Positions 1 to 8,898 of a stretch of DNA of 23,263 bases are shown here, piece by piece. Source of the DNA: Cylindrotheca closterium (lineage: Eukaryota > Bacillariophyta > Bacillariophyceae > Bacillariales > Bacillariaceae). Position 1 is the first letter of the stretch, and the number at the start of each line of letters is the position of its first letter. The position numbers and the translations under genes were made by a program. Where the stretch lies: contig CAKOGP040001717.1 of the NCBI GenBank assembly GCA_933822405.4, positions 1 through 23,263 of the forward strand, given 5' to 3'. The notes under the pieces were generated by a model. The model was not told where the DNA came from. It ran no database searches and was given only the letters and a program-made list of their open reading frames with translations.

Positions 1-153
1 GATGATTATTTCCTATTAGACGGATCGGAGATCGCTATGGTTAGTGCCTATGCATGACGACTTGATGGGTCGCATGCTGGCACGGCTGGTTGGCAATCAT
101 GGCTTGATGGGCCACAACGTTGTCAATGGGTTTGGACGAAGACAAGCAGTCTG

Positions 154-1074
154 ATGTCCGCCAGAACCGATTTCCAACAGTACCGAGTGTCACATTTTCA
201 ACAATCAGCCATGGCCAACGTTGGATCAGCGAAACCACCCCATTGGTCACAAGAGGAAATCAAGGCATTGGCGATTGCCCACCGTAAGGTCTCTGAAGAT
301 CCAGTGGAGGGGGTTAAACAAACTGGCGCTACATACCATGCTCGGATTGTTGAAGAATGGACGAAGCAAGCCCCTTCTGGTGATGATCGTCGTTGTGGAA
401 CGTGGTCTGATCGAAATGGTGACACAGTTGCCAACTACCTCCGCGACTCCATCAAGGCCAAATGCCCCAAGTTCAATGCTGCTCTAATGGCAGTAGATAG
501 AGCAAAGCCTACCGGTGTTGATGAGAAACAGCAATTGAATATGGCCTACGCATTCTACATTGAAAATACCAAGAAAATCGCTGACCACGAATTCAAGGAC
601 TTTGACATCAAAAAATGGAGGTTCTACGATGCATGGAAAATCCTCAAAGACATGAGATACTTTGAGAGCGAGGCTGCCAATAATCTTTGTGGACGAGATG
701 CCAATTTGCCTTCTCCGGGATCAAAGGCTGGTAGACCCAAGGGAACAAAGCTTTCAAAGGTCCAGGAGGTCATTGAACGCCGCCAAGCTTCCCGCGAGGC
801 CTATCGGAAGCTGGCAGAAGTCAAACATGAGGAAAGACATAAGGAAGTGGCAAAACGGATCGACACTCTAGCCACTCAAATTCAAGAAAGTACCGCTAGC
901 CTGCAGGCAATGTGCGAAACAATGGTGTCCCAAAATAAGTTGAAGACCTACCGTAGCTTGATGAAAGTTGCGCCACCTTCCAAGAAGCAGAAGCTGCAGG
1001 CTTTGATCAATGAAGAAAGTCAAAACATGCTTGAAGGGTCTGGTCTTTCACTTGATGATGTTGCAGTACTCTAA
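154..1074 (+). CDS. Myb/SANT-like, NAM-associated protein (PIF/Harbinger ORF1-like)
   Basis: Single-exon ORF of 306 residues. The ATG is the first after an in-frame TGA at 55-57, so this start is the longest possible. Residues about 29-130 look like a trihelix/Myb-SANT DNA-binding domain: a W-S-x-E-E start, a conserved W in VEEWTK, a W in GTWSDR, then FNAALMAVDRAKPTG. Residues about 190-300 match the NAM-associated tail seen in plant and protist Harbinger-type proteins: a GRPKGTK motif, then a charged, probably coiled-coil segment and a short LxxYRSLM-like block. In PIF/Harbinger transposons such a Myb-like protein partners the DDE transposase and helps it bind the element ends; host genes derived from it act as DNA-binding proteins. 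No intact transposase is visible, so this may be a remnant of an element or a domesticated gene. No introns are needed. Family assignment is by motif recognition. Confidence 0.7.
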   Translation: MSARTDFQQYRVSHFQQSAMANVGSAKPPHWSQEEIKALAIAHRKVSEDPVEGVKQTGATYHARIVEEWTKQAPSGDDRRCGTWSDRNGDTVANYLRDSIKAKCPKFNAALMAVDRAKPTGVDEKQQLNMAYAFYIENTKKIADHEFKDFDIKKWRFYDAWKILKDMRYFESEAANNLCGRDANLPSPGSKAGRPKGTKLSKVQEVIERRQASREAYRKLAEVKHEERHKEVAKRIDTLATQIQESTASLQAMCETMVSQNKLKTYRSLMKVAPPSKKQKLQALINEESQNMLEGSGLSLDDVAVL

Positions 1075-1109
1075 ATAGGATATTACTTTAGGTTTAATTG
1101 CAACTCACT

Positions 1110-1373
1110 TTAATTGCAACTCCATCTGTCTATATGTTCAACCAAGTCCCTTCTCAGATCAAGAGTCATTGCATCATCGCTGCTGTCTGATGATGATGAA
1201 GATGTTGATGAAAAACTTGTAGAAGACGAGGAATAGTTGTAAGGCATCAAGGCAGTTTCTACCGATGTAATTGAGTGTGAAATAGATGATTGACGGAGTT
1301 TTTTCGGCTGGGAGGCAGTGCCATCAATTTCGGATTGACGGCAAGACCGAAGAATGCTTCTTTCGAGGCATAG
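1110..1373 (-). pseudogene. Possible C-terminal fragment of a Harbinger-like transposase
   Basis: On the minus strand a frame stays open for 87 codons up to a TAA at 1110-1112, with no ATG near its upstream end; the upstream stop is at 1374-1376. It reads as a Ser-rich, low-complexity stretch, then an acidic patch (SDSSDDA), then a terminal block LRRDLVEHIDRW. A closing L-x-x-DLVEH-I/L-W block is reminiscent of the last residues of PIF/Harbinger DDE nucleases. It ends 35 bases from the stop of the convergent Myb/SANT-like ORF, which fits the two-ORF layout of Harbinger elements, but the catalytic domain would have to lie where the kinase gene now is. The assignment rests on one short motif and a Ser-rich frame, so it could be chance. 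The rest of 1075-1589 shows no gene. Confidence 0.25.
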
Positions 1374-1589
1374 TCATAAAACGTCTGATCGTCTTCCGAT
1401 TTCAGCCAATCACATTTATTCTATCTAGTCGAGTGACGGCCTTGCTCTGACTCACTCTGCCCAACAGAAGTGGCTGGAAGGACTAGTACGACCATAACTT
1501 CAATCTTCCCTGCGGCGATCGGAAGACGGAACCATGAACACCAGCACCAGACTGCAAACCATTGAGAGAGAAGACAGCGGGATAAAAAC

Positions 1590-3034
1590 ATGACGGAGAC
1601 GATTGGAGAGTTTAGCGAAGGGCACCTTCTAAATGTAGCGAAAGGGTTGGTTGAAAAAAAGACCAAGGACTCCAAGATATTGGATGCAGAGCTGGAATCA
1701 CGGATACCGAAATTTGACGTTGGTGGTGAGTTGTCGAGTTGCAACCAATAAATTGAAGTGGTTCGTATCTCATAGTCTTTTCAGAACTTTCTATTGGACG
1801 AGTCTTAGGTAGGGGAGGGTTCTGTGTGGTGAAGGAGGTTAATAAAATTGTTCTGCAGAAAGGAGGTGACGACGGTTCTGGGGCCAGAAAGTCCGATGAC
1901 GAGCATTACATCCACAACATTGTTCAAGATCGAGCGTTTATGGCACAGCACTGTATCCGACAAGGAAAAGATTTTCGTTATGCCATCAAGACGGTGCAAG
2001 ATGCTTCACGGAAGGATCCTCAAGTTTACGTCAATGCCGTTGTCGATCTCGCTGTTGAAGCGAGGTTCCTTGCGATTGTCAGACACCCCAACATTATCAA
2101 AATGCGAGCCATGGAAGCACGAGATCCGTTTCATGGCCGCTACTTTATTATGTTGGATAAGCTCTACGACATCATGCCGCAGAGGTTGAAAAAGTGGAAA
2201 TCAAGGAAGAAGTCTGGCTTGAAATTATTCGACATGAAAGGAAAGAAGAAACAGGCATTTTGGGTTGAGAGATTGACCATAGCCTATGACATTGCATGTG
2301 CCCTAAGCTATCTTCATGGGCTTTCAATTTTGTACAGAGATTTGAAACCTGAGTAAGTGTTCTCGTCGTTATTTCCAGCATTGACTCTCCTGTATTAACT
2401 GTGTAATGGAATCTCTACCGCTCGAAAAATCAGCAACATTGGTTTCGACGTGCGCGGGTAAGTTTCATAATATGACGTTTCCTTCTTCAACTATCATTGC
2501 TGACGAATAATTTATTTACAGTGATGTCAAGATTTTTGATTTTGGCCTTGCCAAAGAGCTTGATGAAAGTAAGATTTTGGAGGATGGCACCTACAACCTC
2601 ACAGGAGATACTGGGTCGTTACGCTATATGGCACCTGAAGGTAAGTATTTAGTTTTTGCCTTCATCTGCGAAATATGTTACTCATATCTTGCAACTCAGT
2701 TGCCCTGGGAAAGACATACAACGAGACAGCAGATACGTATTCCTTCAGTATTCTTTGTTGGCAGATTTTTGCGATTGAAACACCATACGAAGGTTACAAC
2801 GTCGCAATGTTCGAAAAGTCTGTCATTAAAGGTGGTCGACGTCCCAAGGTCAACGATAAATGGGGTGAAAAACTGTGCTCGTTGCTTGGATCTTGTTTTG
2901 TCGATAATCCGAAACGTCCCAGTATGCTTGATGTCTGTGAACTTTTGCGAGAAGAAATAAATATCCTCTCCGATGAAGAGATCGTTGACATTTTGGATAC
3001 ATCGAGGAAGAGCCAGATGTCTGCAAATGGCTGA
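1590..3034 (+). CDS. Protein kinase (Ser/Thr or TKL type), five exons
   Basis: Exons 1590-1725, 1785-2352, 2434-2457, 2522-2640 and 2700-3034 join in frame to 393 residues; all four introns are GT-AG and 59-81 bp. After a 45-residue N-terminus the kinase fold starts with the glycine loop GRGGFCVV (54-61). The VAIK-type lysine is in YAIKTV (K114); a charged insertion of about 40 residues lies between loop and lysine. The catalytic loop is YRDLKPDN (D231, N236), the magnesium motif is DFGLAK (D249), and the APE motif spans the last intron. The substrate-lobe block reads ADTYSF where ADVYSF/ADVWSF is usual. All catalytic residues are present, so it should be active. The HRD histidine is replaced by Tyr. 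No membrane segment or signal peptide is seen. Exon 3 is a 24-nt micro-exon between the HRD and DFG motifs. The substrate is unknown. Confidence 0.88.
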
Positions 3035-4243
3035 TTGTTGATACGCTATACTTTGTTATGTGATAGTTTTGTTTTCTGGAGTGTAGGATACACGGATTTG
3101 ACTGTAGTACCCAAAGTAAATGTTCTTCGTGCCATCTTGTTGATGTGTAGTTCAATATTTTGTGCATTCTCGCCAGCGTTCGGTGACTTTCAAACAGTTT
3201 AATGTACAAATAGGCTGGAAGGGAGGAAAAAGAACAATGGCACGCTGATTGAGAACATACACCATGAGAAAAGAGGGCTCAAATCGACTGTGGTGCGACG
3301 CAATCAAACTATTAGAGAGCATGTTGGTCACTATTTATCTGAACCTTCGGAATATCTAGATTGTGCTGGCAGCAACTGATGCTGATGCATTCAGTTCTTT
3401 TGTTTCAGATAGCAATGCTTGTCAGGACCCGCTTCCTTGCTTCCCACTCACGAGCGCCAAGGAAGGCACATTAGATATCAATATGACCGCCCAAACATCG
3501 TCGAAAGCGGCTGTCCGTGTGAGCACCTCCAAGCCACGCCACTAATGAAGGTCCGCACCACCAAAGTCTCACAGTGACGCTGGTTGCCAAAGGATCTTTC
3601 CTACCCCATCGACCCAAGACCAGGGTACCTAAGGTAACAAGAATTAGCGAAAAATATTCCACAACGAGGTGGTGATCCATTTTCCTGGAGTACCTAGTAA
3701 CTCGATCGATGCCTTAAACAGAACTGTCTCTATCCTTTTTTCCGGTGAAGTCGTATGGGCAACGAACTTGCAATGAGGAGCCCCCAGAATTTGATACTGG
3801 AATTTGCCTGCGAGGCAAAGCTTGAGAGGCCAAGAAAACACCGACTGACATGAAATTCCATGCTCCTGCCACTTTTCCAACTGGAGGCTTGGATTCACAT
3901 TCGATGATTGTGCCGCCTTTCTCAATTGATAGTGCCCGTAACCAATCGAAGCTGTAGCAGCTGTTGACAACGTTCCAAAGCACAAGTGACTTTCGTCCCC
4001 CAATCTGATAAAATATGAATAGAAACGCTACGAAAAAAACGATTGCATCCGAATTTTACATCAACCACATCCCATTTCTCGAGCGATTTTCCGGTAGGAT
4101 AACATTCTCAGCAAGGAAGAAGGTCCAGCGTTAGTGACCCATCGAATTTTTGGCTAATTTGAATTTGTCAACACAGTCGGCACGTTTTTATTCCGCTTAC
4201 AGTAAGCGCAACTAAGGAAGTACTTCATCGAAGTCGAATATGG
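3035..4243. other. Gene-poor spacer, no supported gene
   Basis: About 1.2 kb between the kinase and the VTT gene. It holds the kinase 3' flank and several short frames. On the minus strand, 3678 down to 3471 begins with ATG and includes a hydrophobic stretch (FSLILVTLGTLVLG), and two overlapping minus frames cover 3644-4003 but start at TTG or GTG. A polypyrimidine-AG that could be a minus-strand acceptor precedes 4003. None gives a protein I recognise, and I could not join them convincingly. A decayed or poorly expressed minus-strand gene is possible. Confidence 0.5.
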
Positions 4244-4286
4244 TACAGTACAGCATATCCTTTTACTGTATCCCGTGACTACTGTA
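4244..4286. promoter_or_regulatory. Cluster of TACAGTA/TACTGTA motifs upstream of the VTT gene
   Basis: Three copies of the 7-mer TACAGTA or its complement TACTGTA lie at 4244-4250, 4264-4270 and 4280-4286, that is 55-97 bases before the ATG at 4341. The same word recurs in other gene-proximal spacers of the window. Function is inferred only from position and recurrence. Confidence 0.35.
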
Positions 4287-4340
4287 GCCCTCTTCACTTT
4301 ACAAATTACCAGTCCAGAATATACCTGCTGCATCACAGTC

Positions 4341-5568
4341 ATGCGACCTGCAAAAGTGGCAAATCAAACGGACCCACCTTTCCTCCCTCTTGAAGAAACT
4401 TTATCCAAGAAAAAGAGCTCAGAGTTTTTGAATCCCTCACTTGGAGATGATGTGGAGCAAAAGAAAAAGAATGGAAGAACTCGTTGGCTACCAAAATTGA
4501 GCGCAAGGAAGGTGGTTGCAGTTACATTGGTTTTCCTCGTTTCAATCGTTGTCTTCGAGTCCTTTTTCGTGAACCCAGAAGATCGGTTAATACAGCCAGA
4601 TTTCAGCGACAGATTCCTGCAATGGGTACAATCGCATCCTCGATTGGGATTGTGGGCCATATCTATAGTAATCGCTGCAGGAGTTGCGACAATGGTTCCA
4701 GTTGGAACTCCACTTACAATAGGTTGCGGCTACATTTACAGAGGCCTGTACGGCTGGAAATTAGGAATGTTTGTTGCAACAGCTGTGAGTATGACGGGAT
4801 CTTTACTTGGAGCTGTTAGCTGTTTCTTGATCGGCCGCTATTTGATGAGGGATACAGTACAAAAGTGGGTCCGGAAATATCCATTGTTTGATGCAATTGA
4901 TGTCGGTAAGTTTCATCGTGCCCAGAGGACACTGTCGAAGCCATTGCCGGTCTGATTATGTGCGTATCCCAAACAGCGGCTTCCAACGAAGGTTTCAAGA
5001 TAATGTCCATGCTCTATCTGACGCCCGTGTTGCCGCTTGGGCTGGTTAGCTATATGTGTGGTACAACGTCTATGCGCCTCGCCTCGTTCGCTACTGCAAA
5101 GATTGCTTCGTTACCACTCTACCTGCTATATACTTTTATTGGAGCGTCTGCCCATTCCTTTATGAAGCATGGAGCCCCTGAAGGAAATAATGTTGCATCA
5201 GCCCTCGAAGGAACCAAACAGATTGAGGAAAATCAAGGAATTCTGCTTGCTGGCTTAGGTAATGCTCTCCATGCAATTCTTCTTCTTTTGTTGTTTGATG
5301 TGCTAACTTGTGTTCTTTCAGCGCTCTCAACTGTTATGATGACTCTCATCACTAGACATATTCGCAAAGAGCTGATGCAAGTAAGTCCTTTTTTTTCCAC
5401 GCTTTTATGTACCGGAATATCTAATTTTGCTCCCTATAGATTCTGGAAACCCAGAAGCGTGACAAGAACGAAAAGGATGTGGAAAATGGGGAAAAGCTAG
5501 CTGAAACTTCAGCAGAGGAGAGCGGAGTTGAAACGGGCTTAACTGCAAGACGCCGTGCGGTCAAATAG
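4341..5568 (+). CDS. VTT-domain membrane protein (TVP38/TMEM64/DedA family)
   Basis: Exons 4341-4905, 4977-5258, 5322-5380 and 5440-5568 (introns 71, 63 and 59 bp) give 344 residues. The frame is open further upstream, but only a GTG (4275) precedes the ATG at 4341. A basic, hydrophilic N-terminus of about 55 residues is followed by a transmembrane segment (about 56-74). The VTT core comprises VPVGTPLTIGCGYIYRGLYGWKLG, then a helix with SLLGAVSCFLIGRYLMRD, then after the first intron MLYLTPVLPLGLVSYMCG and SLPLYLLYTFIGASAHSF. G-x-x-x-GR-Y-L and the P-rich re-entrant region are typical of the family. Homologues are multi-pass proteins of the Golgi, ER or plastid; TMEM41B/VMP1 relatives scramble lipids, but the role of TVP38-type members is poorly defined. 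The C-terminus is a charged cytosolic-type tail, acidic then ending RRRAVK. The family call is firm; the cellular role is not. Confidence 0.88.
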
Positions 5569-6018
5569 AGTTAGCATAGTTGCAATTGATTGGAATCGAC
5601 GACAGGTTCCTGCACCAATTCGGGTACACATTGCCATACACGTGCAAACCGTGCAGAAGGCATACCCACATCGACCTTTTACTGTACGTTCCGCTATTAT
5701 CGTCAGTTTGCGTTTCCTCGAGGACTTCACACAAGCAGCAGACAAAAAACACCAGTCTGATGGAAATGATGGAGCCTCTCTCCCTGACAAGTCTACTGCG
5801 CGTGCGGCCTCTGATACTAATGTTAACTTCTATATATCCCTCGTTGTTTGTTCGGCTCGTTGTTTGTTCGGCTCGTTGGTTAATTTACCTGCGCCTGAAC
5901 AGTTCTGTTGTTTTTATTCTCTTGTGGTCGTAGTCGAAGCGGTCGGCTTCATCAAATCGCAGAACCATACCTACCAAAAAACTTGATCTTGCAGCTTCTC
6001 CAGACATTGCAGCTCCCA
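5569..6018 (+). other. Spacer between VTT gene and ADAT2-like gene, with a 16-bp duplication
   Basis: This 450-bp stretch is the presumed 3' region of the VTT gene and the promoter/5' UTR of the deaminase. It contains one TACTGTA at 5680-5686 and a perfect direct duplication of a 16-bp unit (CTCGTTGTTTGTTCGG at 5840-5855 and 5856-5871, with a third partial copy to 5878). The deaminase frame is open upstream to 5908 but has no ATG there. A TTGCAG at about 5989-5994 could be the acceptor of a 5' UTR intron. No further gene is supported. Confidence 0.5.
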
Positions 6019-6887
6019 ATGGAGAAGCAAAAAGAAGATGATGCTCATTACATGGTCATGGCTTTACAAGTAGCGAAAGCAGCATTGTCTGTTGGTGAAG
6101 TGCCTGTGGGGTGCGTTTTGGTGTTGAAGGACCACCTGTCCATTCCTGGGGGCTATGAATCGGTCGTCATTTCACATGGAGCAAACCAAGTAAACGCCAC
6201 AAGAGATGCAACAAGACATGCAGAAATCGTTGCAATTGATAGAATTCTCACTCTTGGAACATCTTCTGATCAAATGCGGTTGGCTCTTGACACTGGAATG
6301 GAACAGTATGCTGAAAGCAGTGGATTTCAACACCGCCAAGCTAGGCAAAAACATTGGGAAGACAGGTGGGTGAATGTCGCTGGTAACCCTAATCACTGGA
6401 AAAACCAGTTTGGCTGGAAAAATAAGACATACGTAGAATTGAGATCACCCGAAGTGCTCCAAAATTGTGAGCTATATGTCACTTGTGAACCTTGCATAAT
6501 GTGCTGTACGTAGTCTACTGCACACCGTACTTATGTTGCACACCGAAAGAGAGGTACTAACAAGCAATTTTTTAAGCGTCGGCACTTGCTACAGTGGGGA
6601 TTAAAAGGGTCATCTTTGGGTGCAAAAATGATAGATTTGGCGGCTGCGGCTCGTTGTTGCACCTGCATAGAAAAGAAGAGTCACTTTGTGAATCAAGTGC
6701 CAACCAGAGCCTTGATTATTCGAAGCAGTCCTCTTCCAAAGTGTCGCAAGGATATACGATCACCTCTGGAATCCTCGAGAATGAAGCAATCGCCCTGCTC
6801 CGATCATTTTATGATAGAGAAAACATATATGCTCCTGATAGCAAGCGAAAGAGGAAACTAGGAGATAACGAGGATCTAATACTTTGA
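6019..6887 (+). CDS. ADAT2: tRNA-specific adenosine deaminase, Tad2/ADAT2 type
   Basis: Exons 6019-6505 and 6577-6887 give 265 residues. The 71-bp intron has a perfect TACTAAC branch-point sequence at 6555-6561. The cytidine/deoxycytidylate deaminase zinc site is complete: HAE (H67, catalytic E69) and PCxxC (C159, C162); VGEVPVGCV and GCKNDRFGGCG are also typical of TadA/ADAT2. In eukaryotes this subunit pairs with Tad3/ADAT3 and converts adenosine 34 of tRNA anticodons to inosine. The HAE-to-PCxxC distance is about 92 residues, whereas bacterial TadA has about 30, so roughly 60 residues are inserted (about 85-145, Trp- and Asn-rich). The C-terminal extension ends in a basic KRKRK cluster that could serve nuclear import. 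The last 12 bases of the CDS overlap the convergent SLX9-like CDS. Confidence 0.92.
6555..6561 (+). promoter_or_regulatory. Consensus intron branch point TACTAAC
   Basis: The 7-mer matches the strict yeast-type branch-point sequence and lies 15 bases before the AG acceptor at 6575-6576 of the deaminase intron (6506-6576). It supports the splice model that restores the MC-SSALA reading frame. Confidence 0.75.
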
Positions 6888-7481
6888 CCTCGTTGCATTG
6901 TATTTCTTTTTGATTTTCTTCACACCCTGAAGTCTTTCTTTCTTCTGCATTCTCTTTAGCTCACGTTGAACTTTCTCCTGACTAGAGCACTCTTTTGCTT
7001 TCAACTCGAGCTCTGCCTTCTGTTGTGCTAGCGTATTTCGCAGATGCTCTTGCATTGTTTCAAATGGGTTTGCCTTGAACGAAGGATGCTGTAGAACTAA
7101 TCCCATATGATGGACCTCCTCGGAGACAAGCTTTCGCTTGCTCTTGTTGGTCATCTGAGCCCTGGGCTCCAAAGCACCTTGAACCCTATCTTTGGTGGAC
7201 CTGATTAGTGCTTCTCGTATTGAATCCAAGCCGTTGATTCCTTTCTTTTCCTCCAATGATTTGAGTCTTAAAGACGAAAGAATAATTTTCTCCCTTTTTT
7301 TGTATTGCTCTCTTTTTGCCAACCGCTTTCGTTGACCCCTGCTTAGGTTTTCACTTCCTTCGGTCAATTCTTCCTGCTGAGATTGTGCACCAAGCCTCTC
7401 GGATTTTAAGGGTAACGGATCCGCCGCCGCTAAGCGACGAGAAATTCTGCTAAACTTGGAGTTCTTTGCTGCTTTTGGCAT
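6876..7481 (-). CDS. SLX9: SLX9/FAM207A-like ribosome biogenesis protein
   Basis: Single-exon ORF of 201 residues starting at the ATG at 7481. The protein is strongly basic, with RGQRKRLAKREQYKKREK at 48-65 and a Lys/Arg-rich C-terminus. The diagnostic block is near residues 124-151: HHMGLVLQHPSFKANPFETM followed by QEHLRNTL, matching the SLX9 family signature (HPxFxxNPxxTIxxHLxN). Yeast Slx9 is a nucleolar protein that binds pre-40S particles, assists ITS1 processing and supports small-subunit export. Predicted coiled coil occupies the last 50 residues. Its stop (TAG) lies inside the last codons of the convergent deaminase. The family call rests on this motif and the overall composition; the length agrees with known members. 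Confidence 0.8.
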   Translation of the reverse strand: MPKAAKNSKFSRISRRLAAADPLPLKSERLGAQSQQEELTEGSENLSRGQRKRLAKREQYKKREKIILSSLRLKSLEEKKGINGLDSIREALIRSTKDRVQGALEPRAQMTNKSKRKLVSEEVHHMGLVLQHPSFKANPFETMQEHLRNTLAQQKAELELKAKECSSQEKVQRELKRMQKKERLQGVKKIKKKYNATRSKY

Positions 7482-7545
7482 AGATGATATGACAGGCAGG
7501 GTAACGGCTATAACAATGCGACTTCAGATTTTGGAATGATACTGC

Positions 7546-7552
7546 TACTGTA
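7546..7552. promoter_or_regulatory. TACTGTA motif upstream of the SLX9-like gene
   Basis: One copy lies 65-71 bases upstream of the SLX9-like ATG, in the 188-bp gap to the 3' end of the CCT gene. It belongs to the recurring 7-mer described in the findings. Functional meaning is not shown. Confidence 0.3.
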
Positions 7553-7669
7553 TGGTACCGGCATATGATATGTCACAACATTTCTGATGGCAGGCGAATG
7601 AATCTGTCCTTCCGTCGTCCGTTCGCTAATTCTGAAATTACTGACCAAAATAGTTCAGTATTGGTAAAC

Positions 7670-8898
7670 TTACGTAATCGTATGTCGCCTTGTTCGACGA
7701 TATGGCTGATACTTAGTTGGGCAGAATCTAGCATCGGTGTCAGCAATATCAGGCATTTCAGCGTCTTTTGCAGTCTCCCCAATGGATGATTCTGGCGACA
7801 CAAATTTAGATTCGTCCGCCTCTAGAATTGGCGTAACTCCAATTGTATTCGATCGGGATCTTGCTTGCTGTTCTGTAGATCGTTTCACGAAACGCCCCTT
7901 CACCCGCATTCTCCTATCAGCGAGGCTTTTGCGACAATTGTACCGTATCTTCTTGTTCCAAACCCGACGAGTTCTTTTGCTTTGAAATCGCTTGATGATG
8001 GCTGACCTTTCCGCCGGAGTATAGATCCCAATACGCCCATTTTTGTTATATACCTTGAATTGAAATGAAGGGGCAAAGTTTGAGGTCGAAAAGTATTCAA
8101 AAAAGTGCAAGCTTGCCTTCGCCAACATACCTGCTTATATTTCTCCAGAGAATGGGGAAGAGTCAAAACCCCCTTTTCACCATTCAAGTTTCCTTGGCTC
8201 AAATCTTCAAGTAATCTTGAACGCGCTCGACGCAAGAGTTCATCCTCATTCAAAACTTCTTCCTCGTCGTCGTCTTCCTCCTCGTCAGCATTTGATTCCT
8301 CGTTTTGTCCTGCCATTTCTTCTTCTTTCGCTTTCATAGCAGCGCTTGCCTCAGCCAATTCCTCTTCGAGAATTGAGGCAGGGAGGACAAAATGCAATCG
8401 ACTGTCTTCTTCTGGAGACCACTTTTCCATGCCTTCAGGATTTGACACACTTCTTCTTCGAGTTCTTAGAGCCCTCGGGCGAGGGCGTGGAGGTGGCATT
8501 GCTTCCGAATCTTCGTCTGAAGACGAAGACAAGATTGTCGCAGCAAGGGGACGATTCGGAACCGATTTAGAAGCAATTTCAACTGGTTCCATTTTATCTT
8601 GTTCTTCAGTCGCCAATAGTGCAAGAGCTTCTAAGCCAGTAGAATTGGATCTCAATCGTTGAGGTCCAATGGATGAATCATGAGATTGAGCGGGTTCGGA
8701 GTTCGATTGTTTCTCCTCTATACTACCAAAATATTGAAGCGAGGGAGAAAGATTTGAAGAAGCGGGTGATACACCGAGCAACGCATGGGCAGCATCTAGT
8801 CGGTCGTCCGTGTTGTTCTGTGCTGCTTGTGCTCCCAACGTCCTGGCAGAGAACATTGAGTTGGCAATGTTAATAATGCTATGTGGTTTAGAAGCCAT
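7670..8898 (-). CDS. CCT-domain protein (putative transcriptional regulator)
   Basis: Exon 1 runs 8898 to 8131 and exon 2 runs 8053 to 7670; the intron (8054-8130, 77 bp, GTATGT...AAG) is in phase 0. The protein has 383 residues. The CCT motif (CONSTANS, CO-like, TOC1) begins just after the splice site, residues about 266-315: YTPAERSAIIKRFQSKR, then WNKKIRYNCRKSLADRRMRVKGRFVKR, with the invariant KKIRY, RK, LA-RR and RVKGRFV elements. In plants CCT domains bind NF-Y partners and DNA in light and clock responses; in stramenopiles the role is unknown. The rest is low complexity: a Ser-rich N-terminus, a basic RPRPRALRTRRRS patch near 140-155 (possible nuclear signal) and an acidic EEEDDDEEE run near 205. 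The stop codon lies inside a strong splice-donor match (ACG|TAAGT), so a further short exon is possible. Confidence 0.84.

Noticed and set aside
1421..1744. 107-codon minus-strand ORF upstream of the kinase
   Set aside because: It overlaps kinase exon 1 in antisense, which splices cleanly into the glycine loop; the peptide is not recognisable.
4275..4340. Extended N-terminus of the VTT protein starting at 4275
   Set aside because: The codon at 4275 is GTG, unlikely as a nuclear start, and an ATG follows at 4341.
5555..5986. 143-codon plus-strand ORF between the VTT and deaminase genes
   Set aside because: It starts inside the VTT 3' end, has no recognisable domain and crosses the probable leader of the next gene.
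8105..8662. 185-codon plus-strand ORF rich in Ser runs
   Set aside because: It is the antisense shadow of the acidic Glu/Asp stretch of CCT exon 1, and it also crosses that gene's intron.
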